This document shows positions 34,995 through 48,400 of a stretch of DNA of 64,000 nucleotides, piece by piece. The stretch lies in NCBI GenBank assembly GCA_964035795.1, contig OZ038324.1, positions 10,760,251 to 10,824,250 on the forward strand, written 5' to 3'. The DNA is from Pterobdella sp. o SKG-2022 (taxonomy: Eukaryota > Annelida > Clitellata > Hirudinida > Piscicolidae). Position 1 is the first letter of the stretch. Each line of letters begins with the position of its first letter. Both the position numbers and the translations under genes were made by a program. The notes beneath the pieces are model-generated. The model was not told the DNA's origin. It saw only the letters and a program-made list of their open reading frames with translations, and made no database searches.

Positions 34995-35324
34995 TTGTCT
35001 TTTTGTTTTCATCTTGCTGCAATTGCTTTTTATGTGTGTGTATATGTGAATCTGAATGAAATGCGTCGACAGGTTAAAGGAAATGTCAAAAACAAACAGC
35101 AGCAAACAGCACCTCCACAACAACAGTCTTCCAAACCATCAAAAAACAAGAAAAATAAAAAAGTGGAGATTGTGGACCCAAAGACTTTGCAAGACAAGAC
35201 GGAAACAGGAAATGCTCAATTGGCGGCAAAAGTGGCCACTGAATGCACCATAGATACAGTCAAGTTAGAAATGTCGGTATCTGAAAAGCCGAAAGTGAAG
35301 GTGCAAGAGGGTCTAAAAAAATAG
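28910..35324 (+). CDS. LARP1: La-related protein 1 (LARP1)
   Basis: LARP1 binds TOP mRNAs and their caps, and represses and stabilises them downstream of mTORC1. Twenty-three exons join in phase, about 1135 residues: 28910-29231, 29335-29381, 29440-29475, 29532-29658, 29749-30063, 30425-30589, 30677-30752, 30884-31028, 31309-31465, 31551-31852, 32021-32121, 32770-32983, 33134-33269, 33328-33530, 33621-33742, 33801-33910, 33988-34039, 34097-34189, 34263-34372, 34428-34552, 34619-34734, 34827-34908, 35073-35324. In order: [13 protein letters not shown] and [11 protein letters not shown]; an Arg/Gly patch; the La module ([19 protein letters not shown], about residues 360-430); [50 protein letters not shown]; the DM15 cap-binding repeats ([56 protein letters not shown]; about 820-985); a basic tail. 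Acceptor of exon 7 (30662 or 30677) and donor of exon 20 are ambiguous by 15 and 3 bp. Confidence 0.95.
30253..30388. repeat. Tandem duplication of a 68-bp unit
   Basis: Two copies (30253-30320 and 30321-30388) begin TTTTATTAACTGAATAATAA and end CATTATCAAGTATACAAAC. They differ in a few bases around AAGCTTTT(T/C)GTAAG. They lie in a LARP1 intron. Confidence 0.85.
31925..32012. repeat. Tandem CACACCACTGCA repeat
   Basis: Two and a half copies of a unit of about 31 bp containing CACTGCAACACCACATGACA in LARP1 intron 10. Confidence 0.75.
32186..32550. repeat. Palindrome, (TA)n and 33-bp tandem repeats in a LARP1 intron
   Basis: 32186-32299 is an inverted repeat (GACTAATAGTTTTTTTAAAA at the left, ATTTTAATGAAAACTATTAG at the right). 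A (TA)n run follows at 32318-32350. From about 32450 there are three copies of a 33-bp unit with GCAGTTTAACGTCATGTTGA and GGAACATTT. Confidence 0.7.
34926..34992. repeat. (GT)n microsatellite in the last LARP1 intron
   Basis: An uninterrupted GT run of more than 60 bp. The ORFs read through it in all frames are artefacts. Confidence 0.95.
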
Positions 35325-35978
35325 ATTTTTTAATTTGATGGAGCCCCATGCTTATGTGTATATAATTATATCAAGTTCGATTGAAGATTTATATAGCGTT
35401 GATTAAGCGATGAAGACACGTGAAAAATGCTCATTGGCCACGGTGACGTTCGTATTCAATCTCCATTAATTACGTTTAATGAAATTGTGCACATAAGGAC
35501 GTAATGATAATTTTTTTTGATTTTGTTGCAGACCTTTCAGAATGTTTAAGCTGTTTTAGTATTACGAGCTAATAAGTGTACAAAGATAGCTAAAGTGCCT
35601 TCATTTCCACTAAAGTGATTTTCGTTATATATATCATATCTTATAACACCGTGCACATCATTCGCTAGAAGTTTAGCAACTGTTTTGAGTGTGTAAAGCT
35701 TTCACCACTTACCTCCCAACATTCAAAGCTTTTAATACAACACTATCCATTTACATAACGCATTCTTTCAATTACGCGGGTTGGCCTTTTTACATCTAAG
35801 GTTCTTCATTGCACCATACCACTCCTAACATGGGGTGCTAATTCTTTGGATTAATGCCACTTTATCAAGTGCTCGGAGTCGTTCATCATGCTGTATATAT
35901 ATAGGCTTGCATTGAATCGCATTCATTTTGACCATTAAACTATTCTTAACATGTCCTTTATTGATTCAAATGTAACAA
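35325..35978. other. Region between LARP1 and MRPL22 stop codons
   Basis: The two genes converge here, so the 654 bp should hold both 3' untranslated regions. I see no exon, repeat or RNA gene. Confidence 0.5.
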
Positions 35979-36798
35979 TTAAAGTCTACTATGTATAGTT
36001 CTATTTCTCATTTTATCAATTTGATCTTGCATGAGTTGGTGACCAGTGGGGGGAGGGGGATAGTAGTGCTTGGGTGGGCATCCTTCTCTCAGTCTCAGAA
36101 AGAAGTGAGTGTATCGGTAGTGAACCTTGCCAGGGTTTCTTCGAGCGTGTTTGCGCCATCCTTTGATGGTTTTTGCTTTGCCTATAAAAGCTGATTCTGT
36201 ATGGCAAAAAAGGTGTTTTAATTTGAAATTGTTGAAAAGTAAGGAACCTATCCAAAGATTTGATCTAAACTCCACATTGTAGTCTTTGATAGCCAACTGT
36301 CTCGCCTCTTCAATCACCTTGCAAGGTTTTAATATCATAAAATGTGTGGAAAATGGTTTAAATAACGAACATCTTTGACGATTTCAGCTCCTTTTTTTTT
36401 GTGAAATGTTAGTTGTTTTATTGCTTCATCAATAGATAAACCCCTTATCTGAAAAATTGTTGCATTTAGTACTTATAGTATGTAAATAATCATGACATAC
36501 CAAATATGCTATATAGTATAATTTCTTTTGAGAATATTTGATATTAGGTCTTTGATGGACAATCTCCTGAAAATGAAAATAAGATTATGATTGATAAATA
36601 ATCACGAAAGCCTCTCACAGCAGGCCTCCTTTCTTCTGATAAAGATTGAGGCGGATACACGATGTCGTTATATTTAAGCCACTGTTTTGGTTCTTTGTGA
36701 GACTTGAGACTTTTCTCGAGAATGGCACTTGTGTGAAGAAATGCCGGGATAGACGCCTGGAACGACCTACCAAAGAATTTAACATTGAAAAAAGCCAT
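35979..36798 (-). CDS. MRPL22: Mitochondrial large ribosomal subunit protein uL22m (MRPL22)
   Basis: Mitochondrial ribosome large-subunit protein that lines the peptide exit tunnel. Exons 36619-36798, 36501-36566, 36371-36448, 36248-36317 and 35979-36196 join in phase, giving 203 residues (human 206). Matches to the family run end to end: an N-terminal targeting stretch (FLHTSAIL), YNDIVYPPQSLSEERRPA, PNIKYSQKKLYYIAYL, IRGLSIDEAIKQLTFHKKKG, ARQLAIKDYNVEFRSNLWI and the C-terminal QDQIDKMRNRTIHSRL. The start ATG at 36798 directly precedes the targeting-like segment. It is head-to-head with Mastermind. Confidence 0.95.
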
Positions 36799-37223
36799 TT
36801 TTAACAAATCAAGTATACAAACTTTATGTTGTTTTTAAAAACTTGCGTTCCAGCACAAATTACAGTTCTAAGGCGGTTCATTTGCACGATAGAGCATTTA
36901 ACATCTATAACAATAACTTAATATCGCTTTTCTCAAAGATATTTGTTATATATAAATAAAAAATTTATATTTTTACAGAAAATTATTAATATCAAAATCT
37001 GAACTATTATTAAATTTTATTTATAAATTAAATAGATTATTAATTATGTCGATTCACATTCAAGCGTTCTTCTGTTTAGTCTTATTGTTAAGTCGGTGGA
37101 TCTACAATTTAAATAGAATAAATTTCTAAAGCAAAAGTTTGAAAAAAATTGATATATTGTTGAAAACAAGATCAATTTCAAAACAAAAATTGATGTTTTT
37201 TTGAAAAACTGAGTCGACAAACA
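36799..37223. promoter_or_regulatory. Shared upstream region of MRPL22 and Mastermind
   Basis: The 425 AT-rich bases separate divergent start codons. No specific element is recognised. Confidence 0.35.
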
Positions 37224-39722
37224 ATGGGGGATTTTGTTGTGCAGGCATCTCAAAAGCAAGATGGAGTGCCTGCTCATGAACGTCTGCAACAACGACTTGA
37301 AGGTTACCGCAAACACCATTCCAACAACAAGGCTCATTATGAAGTTTACGCAAGTGCCGAATATGAAAAGATTAAGGAAGACACTAAACTTCTTCATCAA
37401 AAGTGGTTAGAAGGCAAGAATAAGAAAAACAAAAGTAAAGTGAATGTTAAAAATGAATTCAGCCAAAATTCTGTTTCTAAAGATTTTCAGGTGATTTACT
37501 TTTTTTTTCAAATATTTTTATATTAAATTATTTGTTTATCATTTCATTTAAGTATTTTAATTATTTTTTAAATACAGCAGCAAAATAAGCCAAAGCCGAA
37601 AGTGAATGCAGTGCGACCCATGGTGATGGTAGCACCTAGCACTGAGATGCATAATCAGACATACCATGATAACAAGTGCTACATCAACAAAAACAATCAG
37701 TGTGGTCCTATAGCCAATGATAGAGAATTTAGCATCAAGACTAATGATAGTTTGATGAATAATAAACCAGATATCAATAAGGGTAAGAATGTAGCTATCA
37801 AAGGAAATCAAGTTAATAATAATATCAATAATAATAAATTTACTTCAAATAAAAACCCATCGAATACAATGACTAAGAGTTTGAGTAATAGTAGTATGAA
37901 TAACAACAATGCCAATGTACAACTCAACATAAATGTTGGTGTCAACCAAACTTCCAATGGCATCACATTTGTACTCACAACTCCTAACAACAACTCTCTC
38001 TCAACTAACCTCAATGTATGCAGCAATAATAATGAAAACAACAACATTCAAAACAGCACATCAAACAACACAGAAGAAAGTTGTGAGGGAAGTTTGTTGT
38101 TTGAGGAGGGACTGCCGTTTGGTGATCGTGACCGAGATGATGAAATGGATGAAGAATTCAAGAAAATTCTTGAAGCTAGTGCAACTGATGGGGAACCAAT
38201 CGATTTTGAGTTTTTCAACACATTTGATTTCAATGACATGACTCCTCTGCCTTCAGATTCTGACTCCAAAACAGACAAGTCTCTGGTAGTGTCTGCTGAA
38301 GAAGCCAACAATGTAGTACCTTTTGCAACAGAGCAAGGCTCATTCAAGCAGCTTGAGAGAAGTATTTCAAACAACATGAGCAAGTTTTCCTCCATAATCG
38401 GGGAGACAACTGGGCCAGCTGCTGAAAAGCTTAAGCATTTGGCTGCCAAACACAACAACAACCAGGTGGTCTCATCTCAGGCACAAGTGTACAACACTAA
38501 ACTCTACTCACAACATTTGCCTGAAAGCAGAGGCATGCTAGCAAATAACAAGACCAACTCTGAAATGCCTGCCTACAACCAAACAACCTACCACAATAAC
38601 TTCAACAATAATAACATGAATTACTACAGATGTGTTCCAAATTACAATGAAAGCAAGTCATCAATCCAACCATTGCCATCCTCATTGTCTTCCTCTTCAT
38701 CCGTTAGCAAGGAACCTCCCCCCTCATATTCCCAAGCCATTCCAGTCAACCCTCTACAAACAGCATCAATTGATGCCAAGCAGTTGATGCAGCACCAGCA
38801 ACTGTTGCAGAAGGATCTGAAGCAAGAGAACCCTTCGCAAGTTGTGCCTGACAAACCACCCGAGAGTGCTGACCATTTCAAACTGATGCAACAACAACTT
38901 AGACAACAACAAATGGTACAACAACACTTCAACATGAACACAAGCAATAACAACAACTTCTATATGCAACAACAGCAATATAACTTTATGCAACAACGTC
39001 AGCAAAGACAACGAATGCTGGTCTACGAAAGGCATCACCCTTACCAACAACACCATGAAATGATGAAAAGTAATGAATATTTGGTTTATCGTCAACAACA
39101 ACAGCAACAATTTTTTATGAAACAACAGCAACAACACATGTTGCAACAACAAATGATGCAACAACAACAGCACTCAATGATGATGTACAAACAACAAAGA
39201 CCAACCAACCCATCTTCATATCATCACACATCATTCCCTCCTACTGATTCAGCCATCATTCCCTCTGTCAACCACCAACCACCTCTCAAAACCATCGAAG
39301 TAGATAACAATTGGAATCAGTCATTCAAAAGCAACACTCCAGCTACTCAGCAACACATTCAACAAAATGTGTATATGCAACAAAAACAACCATTTTACAA
39401 CAACAACAACAACCAGGACATGATGTGCAGAGGTGAGACTTATCAAACACAACAGTATGTCAAGCCTTCTGAAAACAACATGCTGGAAGTCAACAAGGTG
39501 CCACCATCTCAACAACAAATACAAAAACAACATCAAAAGATACAACAACAAAAAATGCAACAACAACAGATACAACTTCAACAACAGCAACAACAAATAC
39601 AACTCCAACAACAACAAATGCAACGGCAACAGATGCAACAACAATTTTCTGGCCACAACATGGCAGCTCCAATAAAGACGCCATCTGAAATGCTGTCTTC
39701 ACACAACTACAGCTACTATTAA
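37224..39722 (+). CDS. MAML: Mastermind-like Notch transcriptional co-activator
   Basis: Mastermind binds the composite surface of the Notch intracellular domain and CSL/Su(H) through an N-terminal helix and recruits p300/CBP. Two exons, 37224-37490 and 37578-39722, give about 803 residues, shorter than human MAML1-3 (about 1000-1150). The N-terminal MAM helix is clear: VPAHERLQQRLEGYRKHHSN, then a basic segment LEGKNKKNKSK. The middle is Asn-rich and is followed by an acidic block (DEMDEEFKKILEASA; FDFNDMTPLPSD) placed like the p300-binding region. The rest is Gln-rich with poly-Q runs (CAA/CAG mixed), typical of the family. The acceptor before exon 2 is a tandem CAGCAG. Several long minus-strand ORFs here are shadows of the repeats. 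Confidence 0.93.
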
Positions 39723-41008
<1,286 letters not shown>

Positions 41009-43407
41009 TCAAATCTCCCACAAAGTGGCTTCATCAGCGTCAGGTGTTTTAGCGAGTAAAAGTCCATTTTGTTCTGCTACCAAATAGTTGCCATAACAGA
41101 CCCTTAACATCACTCGGTGAGGTTGTCTGAACTCCATCATAATAGCCGTGCCTTTTTCCCCATTTGCCAAGACATGTCCGTTCATTTCCACTTTCAAATG
41201 CCTTGCATCTTCTGCTTGAATGTTGATTGTAATTTGGCTACAAACTGATGTTTAAGGTATTAAATTTGAAGGGTATCAAATAAAATGTTAAAATACTTGT
41301 CAAGAAGTAGTATGGAGCTTGGTTTTGGTGAAGTGAGAAGAGGGTGGGAGAAGTGTGGTTGCATTCAAGAACGCAAGTTGACGCCTTAACGCCCAAAAAT
41401 CCCCACTCGCACCTGAAGGCGATTTGTTCCCTGTTCATCAGATTCAGCACAAACCTGCAAGAGTCCTTTCATAGAATACTTACTTTTGTAAAAAAAATAG
41501 TGTTTTTTTATGAATATTCTGATATTTTATTCAAGAAGCACCCAAAACTAACCTCTCTTTTTCAGAAGCCTCATTTGAAGTGGCTGCTAAACTGCCATTC
41601 ATGCGAGAGGTGATGAATTTGTTGTTGCTAGGAGACTTTATGACCACAAACCCCTCATCACTCCAGTGCAACTCAAACAATCCAGAGTCTGTCCTTTGAG
41701 TAAATTCGATTTTTTTAACGATATAACCAATAAATTTTACCCTCTCCCTCATTCTTCTTAGAATTTTACCAACTTTTTTGGAGATGACGCTTGGATACGG
41801 TTATTCGACTCGACAGTCCAAAAGTTTCCATCAGATGACATGATTCTACACAAACCATTGTCTTCATGCTCAAGCTGAAAAATTTCTTTCTCAGTCACCT
41901 CTTCTTCCTGGTTAGCCGTAGGATCGACTCCTGGGTGGGAGTTGTAAAAGGCTTTAACTTGCGCCATCTCTAAAGAATAATGCATAAATATAATATATAT
42001 TATAATTATTCATAAGGCATAATAGTGAAAAAAGAGTAATGATCACTTTTAGAATTAACAGTACCGACATTTGGAGAAAAAATAAAAAGAAGTGCAGATC
42101 ACGATGAAAAGATGGCAAGAACAATGGTTATGTGCAACGATGATTCATCAAGTACGACTAAAGAGCCGAAACAAAGACATGTTTGATAGGACAGGACACA
42201 TGCAAGCGAATAATATTTAATGGCGCAGAGTTTGTTGTTGCGAGAGGCTTTTTGTTGTTGTAAGAGGCATGTTGTTGTTGTGAAAAGCTTGTTGTTGTTG
42301 CGAGAGGCTTGTTGTTGTTGTGAGAGGCTTGTTGTTGTAAGAGGCTTGTTATATAAGATTTATGGATAAGTTATTTTTAAAAGTGCATTTTAAAAAGCTG
42401 TTGAAGACGTGAATACTTTCATACACGCAGTGCACAACAACGAACCTTGTTTAGTGGAAACCATTTTGGCATTATGTGCTTTGATTCCCACTTGAGGATG
42501 TGCGTGCTGCAAACTAAACAGCTCGTCTCTACCGACATGGCTTCCTTTTCCTTGAACTGTCGCATCCTTGCCCACTCCTGACAAGCACTTGTTGCAGCTG
42601 TCTCTGAACACCAACCCAGTGTACGATCCAGTTTTCAACTCCACACCATAGCACGTCATCTCCTCGTTTGAGGCATCTTCAGCCAGACTACCATCTCTGC
42701 AGAGATATCTTCCATCAGAACTCTTCACTCGGTACTTGCCCTCATGAAACTGCAGGGTGAAAAGACACTTGACACCCCAGGGAACCACAGAAATCAGACA
42801 CAAAGAATTTTCTTCCAGCGAGACAAACTTCTGACGACCAATATTGAAGAGGCAGAGATGAGGATGACAAAAGATCTGTACAGTCCACCACTCACACCTT
42901 CCTGCAACCTTTTCATGGCATTGGACCTGTGAGGAATGTTCAGTACTGCCACATCTACCCACATGGTGAACATAAAAAAATGGTTGAGATCAAGCTCTAG
43001 AGATTTAAAATTACCTCTTGAGAAGCGCACCCAAGAAAGAACCCTGTCTTTTTATTTTTGAAAGCCCACTTTCCCGAGCCACCCTGTTTGTACACCAAAG
43101 AAAACTTTTCCATGTCACCCACATCCTCCTCCTCCGTCTCACATGTAGCTTTCCCCTTCAGATCCCCCTTCAGGTAACGACCCAGGTGGCTTTTGAGATA
43201 CACCACATTATCCTCCTTCGGATCATACTCCAAACTCCAGATTTGTTTTTTCTTGGCACTCACTCCCGTCACGTTAATTTTGCACCCGAACGACTCTGCA
43301 GTCAAAAATTTGCCGCTGTCACTGATAAGGGCTATCTTCCATTGCAACTCCTTCAACTTTTTCTTGTGTCCGTTTTGTATGTGCAAGTCGTTTATCTTTT
43401 TATCCAT
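41009..43407 (-). CDS. FSCN1: Fascin (actin-bundling protein)
   Basis: Fascin cross-links actin filaments into tight parallel bundles in filopodia and microvilli. Six exons join in phase, about 521 residues (human 493): 43015-43407, 42446-42926, 41774-41930, 41553-41693, 41297-41454, 41009-41244. Fascin's four beta-trefoils are represented: KFLTAESFGCKINVTG with KKKQIWSLEY, LKSHLGRYLKGDLKG, VPWGVKCLFTLQF with YRVKSSDGRYLCRDG, KKGVDPTANQEE-type segment (GVDPTANQEEEVTEKEIFQL), NNKFITSRMNGSLAA, and the C-terminal DEATLWEI. The serine of the actin-binding, PKC-regulated site (human Ser39) appears conserved as Ser50 in GVSAKKKQIW. Start at 43407 is chosen because the codons upstream are AT-rich without family similarity. 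Only one fascin gene is seen, so the vertebrate number in the symbol is nominal. Confidence 0.94.
42228..42350. repeat. GTTGTTGTTGNGAGAGGCTT tandem repeat
   Basis: Six or so copies of an 18-21 bp unit (TTGTTGTTGTGAGAGGCTTG with small variants) in the second fascin intron. Confidence 0.85.
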
Positions 43408-43705
43408 GATGAACTTCTGTGTTAGCTTAAATATGCCTCCGCCTTTTAAGACAACAGCGTACAACATCTCAACAAAGCATTCGCCTCTTTTATACACATA
43501 AATGTACATGCACGTGCATAAAGCTCAATGCACATTTATTCACGTACAAGCAACATATACATGGATGTATGTATATGCAATAGGATATCAACGTAGTCTA
43601 AAATGTAAAGAACAATATCAAAAACAAAAATTTTTAACAAATACAATTGATACTAAAAAACAAATAATAACAAGTAATACAAAAAAGCATACAAAGAAAC
43701 ACCAC

Positions 43706-43830
43706 TTGTGGTGTACCACCCTTCACCATTAAATACCACTTGGGGTGTACCACCCTTCACCATTAAATACCACTTGGGGTGTACCACCCTTCACAATTAA
43801 ACACCACTTGGGGTGTACCACCCATCTCGA
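43706..43830. repeat. Four copies of a ~41-bp tandem repeat upstream of fascin
   Basis: The unit contains ACCACTTGGGGTGTACCACC and CTTCACCATTAAAT. The array begins about 300 bp upstream of the fascin start codon and could lie in or near its promoter. Confidence 0.85.
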
Positions 43831-45228
43831 TACCTAATTGGTGTTTTGGTCGCAAAATTGTTCGGTTTTAAAGGGCGCTAAATCAAAAAAAAAACTCTAA
43901 GACTGCAAAAAGTAAAGGTGGATGAATAGTGAGGTCAAAAGAGATCGTAATGTGAAAGAGAGTGATTTGGATCTAGAAATATAGATAAAATTGAATTTAG
44001 GAGTATTGAGCTTAAAATGCCTAATTCAAGAAAAAAATGAGTTAAGACAAAGGCTTAGTCTTTCAAAAGTAGAAGAATGGAAAAAAAAAGGAAAAGAAGT
44101 GAAGATGTAGGATAAAGATGCAATAAGACAAGAAAGATGAAATATAAAGAGAAAAGGGAAGAGGACAGATTGCTGGAAAATCAACTTCACGTTCCTCTCA
44201 CAACCCCCATTTGATTCATTTTTTTGGAAATTATAAGACTTTCAATTTAAAAAAATAAATGGAAAAAAGATTTTTTGAAAAGTAAAAAGAGAGTTCACTC
44301 ATTAGTATAAAAACTAACTTTGAGCCCGCTAAAATAGAGCGATAATATATGTGCTGACTCATACTTCTTTGTTGGCATCTTCATGCACGTACACACACAA
44401 CACAAGCTTCGGCTTGTATACAATTTAGTGTTATTCAGATCGTTTCCATTTCATATTTGCGTTAGTGTTTTTTAAATAAAATTGAATTTGTTTCAAAAAA
44501 GCGGGTTTTTAATAATTTGGCACAACACCACCATCTTTAACTTCATCGACCCCTTTATTAGTATTATACACAATGTTAGTTTGTCTAAGGATATTTATTA
44601 TGTAATGTGTATATTATGATTTCAAAGTTCTCGTTTTTATTCGTCATACATTGCGCTATAATCTCACTCAGTAATTTGACTAATACTTCAAATTATCAAA
44701 TAATTGGCTGGGTGATGTTTTGCTGATTTAAAAATATTTGTTCTTAAGATAGCACCAAATTTTAAGTAATTTAGTAGTGAGCATATTATTTGAAGCTAAT
44801 TTAATGGAATTATTTAAAAAGCATTACATAGTTATGATTTTGAACAATTTTTTATTGATACGAAGCTTGGTTACGGTACAGAAAATTATGGAAAAGCTTT
44901 GTTTCAATAAAAATTAAAAGTCTTATAGTTTTTTTATAACTCAAATTTTTATTTTTATCATTCACAAATAACGTGGTAACAATTAAAAATGAAAATGTAG
45001 AAGCTAGCAAGTTAAAAATGATTTCGATTTTTTATTTATAGAATTTTCTAAACAATTTTTCAAAAAATCCTTCGAAGATATCATGATTTTTAGTATTCCA
45101 TCAAAAATATTTTAAAACATTTTTAACACAAGGTTGAATACCTTCTTAGAAAACAAGGTAAAAAACTTTGTTAAAACACTAATTTCACAACTGCCCAAAA
45201 AAACCTACCAATTCTAACTTTTATTTAA
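43831..45228. other. Non-coding stretch upstream of fascin and eEFSec
   Basis: AT-rich sequence. A possible foldback remnant at about 44860-44935 (CGAAGCTTGGTTACGG and GAAAAGCTTTGTTTC) is the only structure I see. No exon is recognised. Confidence 0.5.
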
Positions 45229-45390
45229 CCGGCCAGTATACTTCAGCGGTAAAGCGTAGACTAAGTTTTTCTAAAGTTACCGGGCTTGATCCCGTGTGGG
45301 CCGACAATTAGCACCTGTTCCACGGTGGGTTTTCGCTCCATTAAATTTATACCAAGCGCTTTTTATAAAGCGCTTTTCTTGTACCTCATT
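45229..45390 (+). mobile_element. tRNA-derived SINE, copy 2
   Basis: The tRNA-like head runs from GGCCAGTATACTTCAGCGG (A box) through the B box GGGCTTGATCCC and closes with GTGGGCC. The tail reads GACAATTAGCACCTG, TTTTCGCTCCATTAAATTTA, ACCAAGCGC, matching copy 1 at 22585-22735. The head is closer to an intact tRNA than copy 1, but the anticodon arm is distorted. Confidence 0.75.
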
Positions 45391-45485
45391 ACATTAACGT
45401 CCAAACTTTAGTTAGGCCCTAATAAATATTTATGTTGTTTTACTTTTAAACCAAGACTTAATCACTTATATTTAAAACAAGAAAT

Positions 45486-48400
45486 ATGACGAAGATAATG
45501 AATTTCAATGTTGGTGTAATGGGACACATTGACAGCGGAAAGACGAGTTTAGTTAAAGTTTTGAGCACCACTAAATCAACAGCTTGCTTTGATAAAAATC
45601 CGCAGAGTAAAGAACGGGGAATCACGTTAGACCTAGGCTTTTCTTCCTTCATTTTGCCTGCTCCTTTACATATTAGCAATAAAATAACAACGAAACAAAA
45701 GCTTCAAAAGACTGAAGGTGCGACTGAAATTGCACAAAACACAGAAGAAAATGGAATCACAGAAATACAGTTTACATTGGTCGACTGTCCAGGACATGCT
45801 TCTCTCATCAGAACCATTATCGGAGGTAAATAAATATTATTCATTTCATTTAAATAATTTCTCATTCTAATATCAACACCATTAAATTGTATGCCTTACA
45901 AAATATTGGCAAACATTTTATGGGAACACTTATAGCCTCAAATGTTTCCACTAGTTGCAAGTATTTAAAATGAAAGGAAACACTTGCGTAAAATAATATG
46001 AGAAATGTAGAGTATAATTAAGAAATTTATAAGATTAAAAGTGCCGAAGTGATGGTTTGTACCATGACAAATCAATGATACCAACCAGGAGCTCAGATTG
46101 TTGACTTGATTATGTTGGTGCTCGATGTGAACAAGGGCTTCCAAACTCAAACTGCTGAGTGTCTTGTCAGTTTCAATCATTATGAATCTCACCGCCATTT
46201 TGAACATCACCATTATCATATAAAGCATTTCCACCCTAATCATGCTCACCATCATCTTCATATCATCTGTTTCATGTGTTTCATTTTCCTTCTTCTCCTT
46301 TTCAGGTCATAAGTGAGATAATGTCTTCAAGGATGGTAGTAGTGATGAATAAGATAGATCTGATAAAGGCAGATGACAGGAAGCAGCTTGTTGATAAGGT
46401 GGGCTGTTGCTAGGTAGATGGATAAACTGGTTGCTAGGTAGATAAGTGAATACATAAATAAATAGCTACTTCTCAACATGCTATCAAACAAAATCTACGA
46501 GCTATCAAACATTTGATGTTATAATTATTTTAAAATTTTTTATTCAACTTTTGTATTATTGGCATGTAAAAGATGAAAAAGAGGATCTTAAAGACATTAA
46601 AAAACACAAAATTCAAAAATTCTCCAATAGTGGCTACGTCAGCTGATCCTGATAACGTGAGAACAAAAAATTATCACCTCATGAATATGTATCACTTCAT
46701 GAATATGTAATGTACAGTTATTGGGGATTGAAGAGCTAAAAGAGGTTTTGCTGAGTCAATCTTTTATGTAAGCCAGTCTTTCTTTTTATAACGCCCCACA
46801 CTCCATTATAACGCCCACGCCTCATACCCCATAATAACGCCTCACACCTCATAACGACCTACATTCCAAATAATGCCTCATAACGCCCCACACCCCATAA
46901 TATCGCCCCACACCCCATAATAACGACCCAAACCCCATAATAACGCCCCACACCCCATAATAACGCCTCACACCTCATAACGCCTTGCACCCTATAATAA
47001 TTCCTCACATCCCATAATAACTTCTCATAACGCCCCACACCTCATATTAACGCCCCACACCCCCATAATATCGCCCCACACCCCATAATATCGCCCCACA
47101 CCCCATAATAACGACCCAAACCTCATAATAACGCCCCACACTCCATTATAACGCCCCAAACCCCATAATAACGCCCCACACTTTATTATAACACCCCACA
47201 CCTCATTATAACGCCCGCAATAAAATTTTAATAAGAATGAAGCTCTATAAAAATGGTTTCTTATGACTACAATGACGCCAGTCCCCAAAGGAACCCCATT
47301 GGTCCCTTCTTATTTGCCCTCGATCACTGCTTCCTCATTAAAGGTCACTATATTATCGATAAAAATTTCCAACTAACAGACTCTTTAATGCCTAAGGCCA
47401 AGGAACCGTGATGACGGGAACAGTATTGAGCGGGTCAGTTTCCGTCAATGACGTAAGCATCAATCTTGTTTTAATAAAATTGCGTCATCTCATCTTTGAT
47501 GTCATCATCCATTAATTAGAACGTGGAGATTATGAAAGAGGTTAAGAAGGTCAAGAGCATACAAATGTACAAAAAGCCTGTCCAAACTGCTATGCAGGTG
47601 CCACCATATGACTCATTATCTCACCACCATATGACTCATTATCTCGCTACCATATGACTCATCATCCCGACATATTGTGATGTATATAAAAGTGAGGAGA
47701 GAATGAATACAGGGTGATAGAGTGGGTGTGTGTGTAGTGGGATTGGAAGCGAAGAGCATTGAACGAGGCCTACTCAGTACTCCAGGGTTTCTGACGCCCT
47801 CATGCCATCTAGTAGCCCAGGTTCACAAAGTAAGTTTCTCCCACAATATATCATTGCCACCCACCACCAACTATAACAGCGTCAGTATTTTATCACGTTG
47901 AGAAATTTATAATTCAAAAGGTTACTTATTTTCGGTGCAAGATGGCCTCTAAGACAGGAAAAATTCATGTGACGTTGGGCCATGAAACGCAAATGGCTTC
48001 GTGCTTATTTTTTAGAGGTGGGTGCTCGATTCTGTGAAGTAGGTTAGCATATAAATAAAACATTGATAAAAGGAGGGAAGGACTTCAATATAGAGGAGGA
48101 TTATGGGTATGTGGAGGAATTGCAGAATGAAGATGAAGAGGAAGAGAAGGAAGGTGCTGAGAAGCTGTTCAACTACGTGCATCTCCGTTTGGATAAGACT
48201 GCCTTGATGCACAAAGGGATGTTGGTGGTGGCTTCAAAGCTCGACACTGAACTGCAGACCAACCAGTGTCGCCTGGCCTTTCATGGGGTGGTGGTATGTG
48301 TTCTCGGGGGTGAAGGGGGACATTCAGTCTCTCATCTTAAGGTTGCTTAATTTCTCAATTGCATACATGATGTTTATGACGCTGTATGGTGGTGATGTGA

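Noticed and set aside
34837..35059. Poly Val-Cys / His-Thr ORFs
   Set aside because: Products of a (GT)n microsatellite, as are those at 40389-40623, 58387-58700 and 59495-59957.
38048..39702. Several minus-strand ORFs of 100-137 residues rich in Leu
   Set aside because: They are reverse-strand shadows of the CAA/CAG and AAC repeats of Mastermind.
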